Source: Sphingomonas hengshuiensis
GTDB taxonomy: Bacteria; Pseudomonadota; Alphaproteobacteria; Sphingomonadales; Sphingomonadaceae
Reading direction: 5' to 3'
Length of the DNA: 64,000 bases
Assembly (NCBI RefSeq): GCF_000935025.1
Contig: NZ_CP010836.1
Span: 2,294,001 to 2,358,000, forward strand
Position numbers and translations under genes: made by a program. The notes under the pieces are model-generated. The model searched no databases. It saw only the letters and a program-made list of their open reading frames with translations, and had not been told where the DNA came from. Of the stretch, positions 26,915 through 35,720 are shown piece after piece. The first letter of the stretch is position 1; each line of letters opens with the position of its first letter.

Positions 26915-28588
26915 TCAGCGATAGGTGCCCATCGTTATCCGCAGCATCACCGGGCGATCGGTGAAGTTGTAGCCATAATCGACCTGGTCGCCGTTCCACA
27001 GCCGGGTGGTGACCCATTTGCCATCGACGAAACCGCCTTCCTCGGCGCGGATCAACTGGCCCTGTTCGCCCGCAGCCGCGGCCGCGAGCGACACATGGAC
27101 GCGGACATTATTGCCGGTGAGCAGGAAGGTGTCGGGACCGATCTGGGCAGCGACCATGCCGCCGATATCCAGGTCCGCGGCGGGGTGCCTGTCGACCTTG
27201 GTCCATTTCGACCAGCTTTCATCGCCCATCTGCCATTGGCCGTAGCGCGTGCTGATCTTCCACCGGCCCATGACCTTCGACTGATACCCTTCGGGCGCGC
27301 CCTTGGCGGTGCCCCAGACGGGATGTTCGAACGCGATCCGCGCCCAGTCCGCGGCCATCGGCTCCAACAGGCGATAGGGTTGGGCAAAGACCGCGAGCGT
27401 GGCGTCGTCGAGGGTCTTCGCGCCGAGCGGGTAATTGAAATAGCCCGTGCCATCGATGCCGAACGGCGAGAAACCGAGCCCGCCATGGCCGAGCACCGGC
27501 CACAGGAAGCGGGCATATTCCTGCGCATTGCCGATCTCCGGCACCATCAGCGCGTTGTCGGCGCGGGCATATTTGTCGAGGATCGCGAACACCTCGGCGG
27601 GATCCCGCTTGTAGATGTCGGGCGCGAGCAGATCGATATGCGGGGCCGCGGCCTTCCACACCTCGATCACGTTCCAATTGGGCCCGCCCGACGGGCCGAC
27701 ATCGCCGGCCTCGTCGCTAAAGGCATCGCCCAACGCGGCATTGACATACATCGGCAGCGGCTTCTCGGCCTTGCCCGCCGCGGCGACTGCGTCGATATAG
27801 CTAGCGACGTACCAGGTCTGGAAGAACTGCTCGGCGCGCTTGCCGAACAGCTGGGTCCAGGTCCCCGCCGGCTTGCCCAGCGCGCGCGTCAGCGCCGCCG
27901 GCACCGGACCCTGGAACAGCCGTTCCGCTTCGGGCGAATGATCGCGCGCGAGATCGTAGCTGCCGGCCTCATTCTCCGGCTGGACCATGATCACCGTGTG
28001 TGTCGGATCGATCCGGGCAAGATGCCGCAGCAGCGCGACAAAGGCCCGCTTGTCCGCCGCCAGCGTGTTTCGCCCGTGCGGGCTGAGCGCATAGTGCAGG
28101 CTTCCGTCGGCCTTGCGCATGCGGGGAAAGCGCCCCGTGTCGCGCTTGACCCATTCCGGCGCATAGCTGGCGTTGGTGTTCTTCCACGTCGCGAACCACA
28201 GCAGCACCAGCCGCACATCGTGCGCGCGGGCCTGGGCGACCAGCGTGTCGAGAAACGAAAAGTCGAACTGCCCCTCGACCGGCTCGACCTGCTCCCAGGC
28301 GATCGGCATTTCGAGCGTGTTGGCATGAATCCGGGCGATCGTCGGCCATATGAGCGGCAGCTGCGAGGGATAGTTGCTCGAATTGTTCGCCTGCACCCCC
28401 AGCATCAGGAACGGCGCGCCATCGACCAGCAGCGCATGCCGCCCGTCGCGCGCGACGATACGCGGCACCTCCTGCGCGTGCGCCGGGGCGGTGCCGAAGA
28501 CACCGCCGATCATCGCCGACAGCAGCATCGTCAGGCCGAGGATCGCGCGAAGCCGCCGCCGCGTCGCGTACACCAGCACGCGGCTCAT
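26915..28588 (-). CDS. GH35/GH42-like beta-galactosidase with DUF5597-type C-terminus
   Basis: The 557-residue protein has a signal peptide cleaved near APAHAQ. The N-terminal barrel contains LEMPIAWEQVEPVEGQFDF, VQPENEAGSYD with probable acid/base Glu207, and ALMVPEIGN with probable nucleophile Glu351. The C-terminal beta region (MGRWKISTRYGQWQ and beyond) matches DUF5597, present in GalD-like enzymes of Xanthomonas and relatives. Its start overlaps the GH31 stop by 4 nt (ATGA), making it the last gene of the operon. It is likely to release a terminal beta-galactose from an oligosaccharide in the periplasm; the substrate is inferred from context. Confidence 0.88.
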   Translation of the reverse strand: MSRVLVYATRRRLRAILGLTMLLSAMIGGVFGTAPAHAQEVPRIVARDGRHALLVDGAPFLMLGVQANNSSNYPSQLPLIWPTIARIHANTLEMPIAWEQVEPVEGQFDFSFLDTLVAQARAHDVRLVLLWFATWKNTNASYAPEWVKRDTGRFPRMRKADGSLHYALSPHGRNTLAADKRAFVALLRHLARIDPTHTVIMVQPENEAGSYDLARDHSPEAERLFQGPVPAALTRALGKPAGTWTQLFGKRAEQFFQTWYVASYIDAVAAAGKAEKPLPMYVNAALGDAFSDEAGDVGPSGGPNWNVIEVWKAAAPHIDLLAPDIYKRDPAEVFAILDKYARADNALMVPEIGNAQEYARFLWPVLGHGGLGFSPFGIDGTGYFNYPLGAKTLDDATLAVFAQPYRLLEPMAADWARIAFEHPVWGTAKGAPEGYQSKVMGRWKISTRYGQWQMGDESWSKWTKVDRHPAADLDIGGMVAAQIGPDTFLLTGNNVRVHVSLAAAAAGEQGQLIRAEEGGFVDGKWVTTRLWNGDQVDYGYNFTDRPVMLRITMGTYR

Positions 28589-31446
28589 CGCCGGCGGACC
28601 GTGAGCGCGCTGCCGTCATAGGTGACAGCGACCGCGGCGTTGGGCGCGAAATCGGGCGCGACGGCCTGTTCCGGGGTGTGGAAGCGCACCGAGAGGGCCC
28701 GCGTCGCAGGCATGCCCGCAAAGCTCCCCTGCCGCACACCGATGGTCAGCGTGCCGGCGGCCTCGTCCCAGCGGATCGGCACGCGCGCGAACGCGCCCCG
28801 TTTATAGTCCGGCGACAGTCCGTCATCCTCGTAGAGCGAGAAACTGCCATCGGCGCCGGTAAAGACATGGAGGACGATGGCGCCACCGGGGTCTTGGCCG
28901 GTCCATTGAATGTCGGGGCCGGTCGGGACGATCGACCCGGCGCGCACGAACAGCGGCAGGCGCTCGCGCGGCGCGGCGGCGGCGATCGTCTGCCCGCCCT
29001 TCGCAAAAGCCCCGGTGTTCCAGTCGTACCAGCCGGTGCCTGCCGGCAGATAGACCGGGCGGCTGCGCGCGTTGAATTCGGTGACCGGCGCGACGAGGAA
29101 AGCGGGGCCGAACATATATTCGTCGTCCACGTTCCAGCCCTTGCGATCGGTCGGGAAGTCCATCGCCAGCCCGCGCAGGATCGTGCCGTCCTTGTGCCAG
29201 GTGTCGGCGGCGATCGTGTAGATATAAGGCATCAGCCGGTAGCGCAGCCTGGTGTACGCGACCATCGCATCGTACATCGCCTTGTCATCCCTGGCGATCT
29301 CATAGATCTCGCGTTTGGGGGTCTCGCCATGGCTGCGGAACAGCGGCGAGAAAGCGCCGAACTGGAACCAGCGCAGATTGAGCTCGCGCCATTCGGCGAG
29401 ATGCGCCGGCTCCTGATTGGTGTAGCGATCCTCGAGCGCGAAGCCGCCGATGTCATGGGTCCAGTTGGGAATACCCGACATAGAGAGGTTGACGCCCGCC
29501 GAAATCTGGTCGCGCAAATCGTCCCAGCGCGCAGCGACGTCGCCAGACCAAAGCGCCGAGCTGGTCCGCTGGGTGCCGGCAAAGCCCGAACGGGTCAGGA
29601 TGAACGGCCGGCGTTCGGGCTGCTCCTTGCGCAGATTCTCCGCCAGCCCTTCCGAATGGACCAGCGGATAGCTGTTGAACAGCACTGCCCCCGGATCGTG
29701 GAGCGGCGACGACATCTGGTATTTGCGCTCGTCCACCGACAGGTTCGAATGCCAATCGGGCTCGGTCGCGTCCATCCACCATGCGTCGAAGCCCTTGGAG
29801 ACAAGCTTGTCGCGGATCTGCTGGAAATACAGGTCGCGCGCACCCTTCACATACGGGTTGTAATAGGTGTTGGCATAGCCCGGCCCGACCCAGTCCTTCT
29901 GGCCCGCTTCGAGCGGGCGGCGATACAGCCAGCCCTTGGCGTCGAGTGCCTTCCCATTCTCCGTCGTCGGATAGAATTTGGGCCATACCGAGATCATGAT
30001 CCGGGCATTCTGGGCGTGGACCTTCTCGACCATCTTTTCGGGCGAGGGGAAGCGCGCGGCGTCGAACTCGTGGCTGCCCCAGCTCGGATCGGTCCAATAG
30101 CGCCAGTCGAGGACGATATTGTCGAGCGGGATGCCGCGGCGGCGATATTCATCGACCACGCCGGTCAGCTGGTCCGCGGTCTCGTAGCGCTGGCGGCTCT
30201 GCCAGAAGCCATAGGCCCATTTGGGCATCATCTCCGCCTTGCCGGTCAGCGCGCGATAGCCGGCTATCACGCGATCGGGGGTTCCCCCGCCGACAAAGTA
30301 ATAATCGAGCGCGCGAACCGCTTCGGACGAAAGCCACAGCGAATGGCGATCCGGATCGGGCAGCGGATCATTGTGGTAAAAGGCGATATAGCCGGCGTTG
30401 GGCTCCCATTCGATCTTGACCTCGGCCGCCTTGCCGGCGGTCAGCGGCAGCTCGAAATTGTGGAACCAGGGATTCCAGTTCTGGCGCCAGCGGTTGAACA
30501 CTTCCCTGCCGTCTACCGACAGCTTCACATAGCTGGAGGCATAGAGGCGGAATTTGTGGACGCCCGATTTGGTCGGGTGGAGCGTACCGGTCCACACCAC
30601 TTTCTGCGTCTCGACTGCATTGCCGGCGATATTCTGGCCGCTCTCGCCCGCCCGCTCGGTCCTGGCCTTGGCGGCGGCGGGCCATTTGGCCTGATCGCGG
30701 AGATATTCGTAATTGATCTCCGGCTCGCGCTGGGTGACCGCCAGTTTGTCGCCCAGATAATATTGCGCAGTCCAGCCGGGGGCCCCGCCGCTGGTGACGT
30801 TCAGCCCCTTGCCGGTCGGCGCATAGGGCGTGGGATTGCCGAAACGGGTGATCGAATTCGCATCCCACAGCACGCCATAGCCCTTGGTCGAAACCAGGAA
30901 CGGGACGGCGATATCCATATTGTGCTGGGCGAGTTCGACATCCTCGCCATTGTAGTTCATCTGGCGGTTCTGGTGCTGGCCAAGCCCGAAGAACCCCTCG
31001 TCGGTGCCGCGGTTGAACTGCTGCTGGACGGCAAGGAAAGCCTTGCCTTCGATCGTCACCGGCCGGAACGCGCCGCGCGCGGCTTCGTCGAGCACGGGCT
31101 TCCCGGTCCGGTCGAGGAAACGGACATGGCCATCGGCAAGCCGCACCTCGGCAGTCGCTGCCGCCGCCTTCACGCGAACCGTGCCAGCCGCCTCTTCGAC
31201 GGTGAAGTCCCCGCCGGGCCTGGCGGTGACCATCAGGCTGTCCGGCAGTTCGAGAGTCTCCTCCGGCGTCGCGGTGACGCGGAACCGGTCTTCGCCATAG
31301 ACGAGTATGCGGACCCGCTTGGCCGGGCCGGACGCAGGCGTGACGACAACGCCGTTCGCGACGCGCTCGACGGTCTGTGCGGCAACCGCGAGGGGCGACA
31401 CGCTCGCCAGGACAGCGGCGGCAAGGGCGAGCCGATAATGGGTCAA
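28585..31446 (-). CDS. GH31 alpha-glycosidase (alpha-xylosidase-like) with PA14 insert
   Basis: I start it at TTG 31446: AGGAG lies 8 nt upstream and the next residues form a signal peptide (THYRLALAAAVLASVSPLAVAAQ). Upstream frame codons to 31704 overlap the GH39 gene. The 953-residue protein has the GH31 N-terminal beta domain (DEGFFGLGQHQNRQMNYNG), a PA14-like insert (about residues 270-345, WTGTLHPTKSGVHKFRLYAS), and the catalytic barrel with nucleophile Asp559 in WWMDATEP and acid/base Asp636 in SGDVAARW. GH31 proteins carrying a PA14 insert include xyloglucan alpha-xylosidases such as Cellvibrio Xyl31A, so alpha-xylosidase is the preferred reading. Confidence 0.92.
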   Translation of the reverse strand: MTHYRLALAAAVLASVSPLAVAAQTVERVANGVVVTPASGPAKRVRILVYGEDRFRVTATPEETLELPDSLMVTARPGGDFTVEEAAGTVRVKAAAATAEVRLADGHVRFLDRTGKPVLDEAARGAFRPVTIEGKAFLAVQQQFNRGTDEGFFGLGQHQNRQMNYNGEDVELAQHNMDIAVPFLVSTKGYGVLWDANSITRFGNPTPYAPTGKGLNVTSGGAPGWTAQYYLGDKLAVTQREPEINYEYLRDQAKWPAAAKARTERAGESGQNIAGNAVETQKVVWTGTLHPTKSGVHKFRLYASSYVKLSVDGREVFNRWRQNWNPWFHNFELPLTAGKAAEVKIEWEPNAGYIAFYHNDPLPDPDRHSLWLSSEAVRALDYYFVGGGTPDRVIAGYRALTGKAEMMPKWAYGFWQSRQRYETADQLTGVVDEYRRRGIPLDNIVLDWRYWTDPSWGSHEFDAARFPSPEKMVEKVHAQNARIMISVWPKFYPTTENGKALDAKGWLYRRPLEAGQKDWVGPGYANTYYNPYVKGARDLYFQQIRDKLVSKGFDAWWMDATEPDWHSNLSVDERKYQMSSPLHDPGAVLFNSYPLVHSEGLAENLRKEQPERRPFILTRSGFAGTQRTSSALWSGDVAARWDDLRDQISAGVNLSMSGIPNWTHDIGGFALEDRYTNQEPAHLAEWRELNLRWFQFGAFSPLFRSHGETPKREIYEIARDDKAMYDAMVAYTRLRYRLMPYIYTIAADTWHKDGTILRGLAMDFPTDRKGWNVDDEYMFGPAFLVAPVTEFNARSRPVYLPAGTGWYDWNTGAFAKGGQTIAAAAPRERLPLFVRAGSIVPTGPDIQWTGQDPGGAIVLHVFTGADGSFSLYEDDGLSPDYKRGAFARVPIRWDEAAGTLTIGVRQGSFAGMPATRALSVRFHTPEQAVAPDFAPNAAVAVTYDGSALTVRRR

Positions 31447-31477
31447 GATACGATCTCCTGTACGTCTGTTCCGGCAC

Positions 31478-31495
31478 GCGGCGGGGTGCCGCCGC
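31478..31495. other. Intercistronic hairpin before the GH31 gene
   Basis: GCGGCGG (31478-31484) and CCGCCGC (31489-31495) form a perfect 7-bp stem with a 4-nt loop in the 52-nt gap between GH39 and GH31. No T-run follows. This is the only non-overlapping junction between the halogenases and the operon end, so it may be a processing or stability element. Confidence 0.45.
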
Positions 31496-31498
31496 GCA

Positions 31499-33109
31499 TT
31501 ATTTTCCCGCGACCGGCTCGAGCAGCGCGAGAACCACGTCGTTCGAACGCATCGGCAGGCGCAAGTTGTAGGTTCCGTCCGCACCGACCCGAACGCGTGC
31601 GCTTCGCTCCGGCAGGTCGCGGGTGCGGTGCTGCAATTCGGCCAGCTGACCGGCGGACAAAATGGTGGGCGACCCCATCTCCAGATAGCGCGTATGCGCG
31701 TCATTGGCGTGGTAGCCCGTGCGGCGGACAGTCAGTCGATAGCTCCCGCGCGCGAGGCCGCTGAACCGCACCTCGGTCGCCGCTGCGGCCTGCGCGGGCA
31801 GCACCGTGGTAAAGAAGGGCCGGTTGCTGCTTTCCTGCCTGGGCTGCTGCCAGTTCCACAGCAGCACCCCGGTGCGCCCCTTGTCGGTCGCGGCCATCGC
31901 CTGGCTGTCGCCGAGCGCGACTTCGGTTCCGCGCAATAGATTGAGATATTTATAGGCGAAGAAGGCGGGCTTCCGGATGCCCTCGCGGTTGAGCAGGCCG
32001 AACCCGCCATGAAAGGGCGTGGGCGGCGGGCCGGGCTCTTCGAACAGGTCGCTATAGGCCCAATAGCTCATGCCCTGCGCATCGGCGCGCGTCGCCCGCA
32101 GCTTGGTCAGGATATAGGCGGCGGCGATATAGGAATCATGCACGGGGTCGCGCGGATTGTAGCTGGCGCTCCATTCGGTGAAGAACAGCGGCAGCCCCTT
32201 ATGCCGCGTCGCATCGATCTGCTGACGCACCCGGCGGACATCGCCGGAGACCGCATCGGGGTTGGTCGAAAGCTTGTTGTCGTCCTGACCCTTTTCGTCG
32301 AGAAAGCCGCCATCGACGCCGTAAGTATGGGTGGCGATGAAATCGACCGGCAGCCCGCGCACATCGGCATAGGCCAGGAACTCGGGCACCCAGGCAGCGC
32401 CGGCGGTGGCCGGTCCGCCGACGCGCAGGTTCGGATCGATTGCCTTGATCGCGCGGACACTGGCTTCGTAGAGTTCGAAATATGCCTTCTGGTCGGCGCG
32501 CTCCCAGAAGCCGTCGAGATTGGGCTCGTTCCACACCTCGAAATACCAGCTGCGCACTTCGCGCACGCCATAGCGGCTGCGAATGTGCCGCACGAACGCG
32601 TCGACCAGCGCGCTCCACGCCTGGGTCTCGGGATGCGAGCTATTGCCCTTCCAATAGAAGATCGTCTGGTCCGACGTCTTCATCGCATCCGGGGTGAATC
32701 CGAGTTCGACGAATGGCTTGATGCCGATTGCCTTGAAGGCATCGTATAATGCGTCGATCCGGGTCCAGTCATATACGGTCTTGCCATCGACCACCCGAAC
32801 CGTCCCGAGCACGTCGTGGAAGATCGCGTGAAACCGGATGTAGCGAAAGCCGAGCTCACCGGTCGCAGTCCTGAGCTGGGCAAGGCTGTCGGGCCGGATC
32901 AGCGTGCCGGGATAGTCCGCGCCGACCGAGAAGTTGAACGAGCGATCGAGCGGTCCGGACAGCCTGGCCAGATCGACGTCGATCCGCCTCGTTTCTTCGT
33001 GCGTCACCGTCTGCGGCTGGGCATTGGCCGCCGCCGGCGCCAAACCTGCCAGCGCGGCCGCGGCGAACCATGCCTTTACGTATCCGCGAATGTCCGACCC
33101 AAGCATCAT
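31499..33109 (-). CDS. GH39 beta-xylosidase-like glycoside hydrolase
   Basis: The 536-residue protein starts at ATG 33109, overlapping the LacI stop (ATGA). It has a signal peptide (AWFAAAALAGLAPAAANAQ). GH39 signatures are YIRFHAIFHDV, the acid/base Glu195 in FEVWNEPNLDGFW and the nucleophile Glu312 in LFFTEWSAS. The C-terminal beta-sandwich (from about residue 400) includes GVLLWNWQ and GSYRLTVRRTG. The family contains beta-xylosidases plus some arabinose- and glycosaminoglycan-active members. With the GH31 alpha-xylosidase and galactosidases, a role in trimming a xylose-containing oligosaccharide is plausible. Confidence 0.92.
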   Translation of the reverse strand: MMLGSDIRGYVKAWFAAAALAGLAPAAANAQPQTVTHEETRRIDVDLARLSGPLDRSFNFSVGADYPGTLIRPDSLAQLRTATGELGFRYIRFHAIFHDVLGTVRVVDGKTVYDWTRIDALYDAFKAIGIKPFVELGFTPDAMKTSDQTIFYWKGNSSHPETQAWSALVDAFVRHIRSRYGVREVRSWYFEVWNEPNLDGFWERADQKAYFELYEASVRAIKAIDPNLRVGGPATAGAAWVPEFLAYADVRGLPVDFIATHTYGVDGGFLDEKGQDDNKLSTNPDAVSGDVRRVRQQIDATRHKGLPLFFTEWSASYNPRDPVHDSYIAAAYILTKLRATRADAQGMSYWAYSDLFEEPGPPPTPFHGGFGLLNREGIRKPAFFAYKYLNLLRGTEVALGDSQAMAATDKGRTGVLLWNWQQPRQESSNRPFFTTVLPAQAAAATEVRFSGLARGSYRLTVRRTGYHANDAHTRYLEMGSPTILSAGQLAELQHRTRDLPERSARVRVGADGTYNLRLPMRSNDVVLALLEPVAGK

Positions 33110-34200
33110 TGTTCCAGCCCTGTCACTGCGGCGCTCTCGCCGGCGTTTCCGCGCGGCGGCGCGGTCGTTCCGCGAAATGCGAGTTGGTAGTCGCGAGTCA
33201 CCTTGCGGACCGGCGGCTCCCTGCCCTGCTCGATCGCGTCCAGCTCCTCGTTGAGCTGGCCCACCGCCCATACCGCCATCGCGCCGAGCGGCGGCGCGAC
33301 GGTGGTGAGCGGAGGAAACATCATCCGCGCGATCTCTGCGTCGTCGAAGCCGCACACCGAGAGCGAGCCCGGGACCGAGACTCCCCAGCTGCCCGCAACG
33401 CTGACCACCGCCGCGGCCATCGCGTCGTTGCTGGCGAAAATCGCCGTCGGACGCGGGGTGAGCGACAGCATCTGCTCGGCGATCGCGATCGTGCCCTGGA
33501 AACTATAGTCCCCGGTCCATTGTAGCGACGCGTCCGGCTCGACGCCGAACTGGGCGAGGGCGGATTCAAAGCCCGCGCGCCGCCGCGCCGACGACCGCTG
33601 TCCCGCGGGCCCGGCGATGAAGCCGATGCGCCGATGCCCCAGCGCCAGCAGCCGCACGGTCAGCGCAAAGGCGGCGCGCCGGTCGTCGATACCGATAGCG
33701 GACACATCGGGATCGTCCTCATCGCAATCGATCGCGACGATGCGAATGCCCGCCTGGCTCAGCGCCCGCCGCAGCTTGAGATTGTCACACAGCGGCGCGG
33801 TCAGCACCACGCCGCGCACCCCCATGCCCCTGAGCCTGGAAACCGTGTCGGCCGGGCCATCCTTGTCACGCACCCGCAGGAACGAAAGCCTGTCGCTCGA
33901 CAGCGCTGGCGCATCCATCACCGCGCAGAGCATGTCCGCGAGCATCGTCGCGCTCGGCGTGTCCAGAAGCAATGCGATCGCGGCGGCCTGGCGCCCGGCG
34001 GCCAGCGCCTTGGCGGCGGCGTTGGGCACGTAATTCAGCTCGCGGATCGCGCGTTCGACCGCCTCGCGCGTCCGCGGCTTCACGCGCCCCTCACAATTGA
34101 CGACCCGCGAGACCGTCATCGTCGAGACCCCGGCGCGCGCCGCGACGCTGTGAAGCGTTACCCTTTCCGGCGGCGACGCCAGCGTCCGGCGCACAGTCAT
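33106..34200 (-). CDS. LacI-family transcriptional regulator of the glycan operon
   Basis: ATG 34200 overlaps the halogenase stop (ATGA); upstream MRG codons in the frame are less likely. The DNA-binding head VTLHSVAARAGVSTMTVSRVV has the LacI helix-turn-helix, followed by the hinge helix (NAAAKALAAGR) and a periplasmic-binding-protein-like sugar domain (IAAL to FRGT). It lies inside the operon, between halogenase and GH39 genes, and its start and stop are both translationally coupled. That predicts autoregulation together with the enzymes. A candidate operator is GCTTGGTTAAGCC at 40571 upstream of the TonB receptor, but this is weak. Confidence 0.94.
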   Translation of the reverse strand: MTVRRTLASPPERVTLHSVAARAGVSTMTVSRVVNCEGRVKPRTREAVERAIRELNYVPNAAAKALAAGRQAAAIALLLDTPSATMLADMLCAVMDAPALSSDRLSFLRVRDKDGPADTVSRLRGMGVRGVVLTAPLCDNLKLRRALSQAGIRIVAIDCDEDDPDVSAIGIDDRRAAFALTVRLLALGHRRIGFIAGPAGQRSSARRRAGFESALAQFGVEPDASLQWTGDYSFQGTIAIAEQMLSLTPRPTAIFASNDAMAAAVVSVAGSWGVSVPGSLSVCGFDDAEIARMMFPPLTTVAPPLGAMAVWAVGQLNEELDAIEQGREPPVRKVTRDYQLAFRGTTAPPRGNAGESAAVTGLEQ

Positions 34201-35720
34201 GCCGCGCAATGCCTGGCGATGAACTCGCCATGCGACGGCATCGCCGCGGCGGTTATGGCTATCCTCTCACGCAGGTTGACCAGGAAGCGCCCGGTCTCCT
34301 GAAGCGGCATGGCGAGCACCAGCGGGTCGCACCCCCGCGGCATGATATCCTGCCCCATCAGAACCGCGCACCAGCTGTCTTCGGTGAACAGGTCATGCTG
34401 CTCGCGCAGGAGGCGCGCTTTCCCGCGCCACAGATCGATCTTGGTCGCCAGACTGTCGGGAAGGTCCATGGTGCGGCAATGATGCCAGAACGCGGAATCG
34501 TCGCGCTCGCCGGCATGATAGTGCAGGATGATGAAGTCGCGCACCAACTCATATTCGCGCGTCAGCCAGCGGTTGTACGCGTCGATCTCGACCCGGTCGA
34601 AGCCGGTGTCGGGAAACAGCGCCATCAGCCTGAATATCGCCGACTGGATCAAGTGGATGCTGGTGGATTCAAGGGGCTCGATAAAGCCGCTCGACAAGCC
34701 GATCGCCACGCAGTTGCGATCCCAGAATTTCTCGCGCCGCCCCGCCTCGAAGCGCAGCATACGCGGTTCGCCGCAGGCCGGTGAATCGAGACCATTGGTG
34801 AGTTCGCGGTGCGCCGCCTCGTCGCTCAGATGCGCGCTCGAATAGACATGGCCGTTGCCGACGCGGTGCTGGAGCGGAATGCGCCAGCGCCAGCCCGCCG
34901 GTCCGGCGGTCGAGCGGGTATAGGGCAGCGGCGGCCCCGCGCTTTCGCTGGGCATCGCGATCGCGCGGTCGCATGGCAGCCAGCGCTGCCAGCTGCGATA
35001 GCCGACGCCCAGCGCCTCGCCGAGCAGCAGCGAGCGGAACCCGCTGCAATCGATGAAGAGCGCGCCCTCGACTCGCCTGCCGTCCTCCAGCGCCAGCGCC
35101 AGCAGGAAACCCGTCTCCGCGTCCCGCTCGACCGACGCGATCCTGCCCTCGATCCGGCGCACGCCGCGCTTCTCCGCATAGCCGCGCAGGAACAGGGCAT
35201 AGCGCGCCGCGTCGAAATGAAAGGCATAGGCGAGCGAAGACAATACCGTCGCCGGATCGGGAGAGGGCCGGGCAAAGCGCCCCTGCCGCGCCGCGACCGC
35301 GGACAGGCAATAATCCTCGATCCGCCCGATATCGGCCTCCGGACCGCCCAGCAGCCGATGGCGCAGCCACAATTGGTGAAATTTCAGCCCGCCAATATCC
35401 CGGCCGATCGGCCCGAAGGGGTGGATGTAGCGCGCGCCGATCCGTCCCCAATCGACGAACTCGATGCCCAGTTTGAACGTCGCCTGGGTCTGTCGAACGA
35501 AATCATTCTCGTCGATGCCGAGCATGCCGTTGAAATCGTGGAGCGGGGGGACGGTGGCCTCGCCGACCCCCACGGTCCCGATCTCCTCGGACTCGACCAG
35601 CGTGACCGACACCTCCGGCCCCAGCGCCCGCGCCATCGCCGCCGCCGTCATCCAGCCGGCAGTACCCCCGCCGGCGATGACCACGCGGGTGATCCGCTCC
35701 ACCATTTGTGCGCCGCTCAT
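34197..35720 (-). CDS. Flavin-dependent tryptophan-halogenase-like protein (second copy)
   Basis: The 507-residue protein has the PF04820 layout. The FAD-binding motif is VVIAGGGTAGWMTAAAMAR, and VGVGEATVPPLHDF binds the flavin region. The catalytic Lys is Lys83 in ATFKLGIEF. The halogenase signature WxWxIP is intact as WRWRIP, and the active-site Glu candidate is Glu348 in SSGFIEPLEST. No signal peptide, so cytoplasmic. It overlaps the first halogenase-like gene and the LacI gene by 4 nt each. All canonical halogenation residues are present, but the substrate in a glycan operon is unknown. The two copies are clearly paralogues rather than recent duplicates. Confidence 0.92.
   Translation of the reverse strand: MSGAQMVERITRVVIAGGGTAGWMTAAAMARALGPEVSVTLVESEEIGTVGVGEATVPPLHDFNGMLGIDENDFVRQTQATFKLGIEFVDWGRIGARYIHPFGPIGRDIGGLKFHQLWLRHRLLGGPEADIGRIEDYCLSAVAARQGRFARPSPDPATVLSSLAYAFHFDAARYALFLRGYAEKRGVRRIEGRIASVERDAETGFLLALALEDGRRVEGALFIDCSGFRSLLLGEALGVGYRSWQRWLPCDRAIAMPSESAGPPLPYTRSTAGPAGWRWRIPLQHRVGNGHVYSSAHLSDEAAHRELTNGLDSPACGEPRMLRFEAGRREKFWDRNCVAIGLSSGFIEPLESTSIHLIQSAIFRLMALFPDTGFDRVEIDAYNRWLTREYELVRDFIILHYHAGERDDSAFWHHCRTMDLPDSLATKIDLWRGKARLLREQHDLFTEDSWCAVLMGQDIMPRGCDPLVLAMPLQETGRFLVNLRERIAITAAAMPSHGEFIARHCAA

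Noticed and set aside
28678..31764. A 1028-residue + strand frame opposite the GH31 gene
   Set aside because: It lacks recognisable domains and has shadow-like composition; the GH31 protein on the other strand has intact catalytic motifs.
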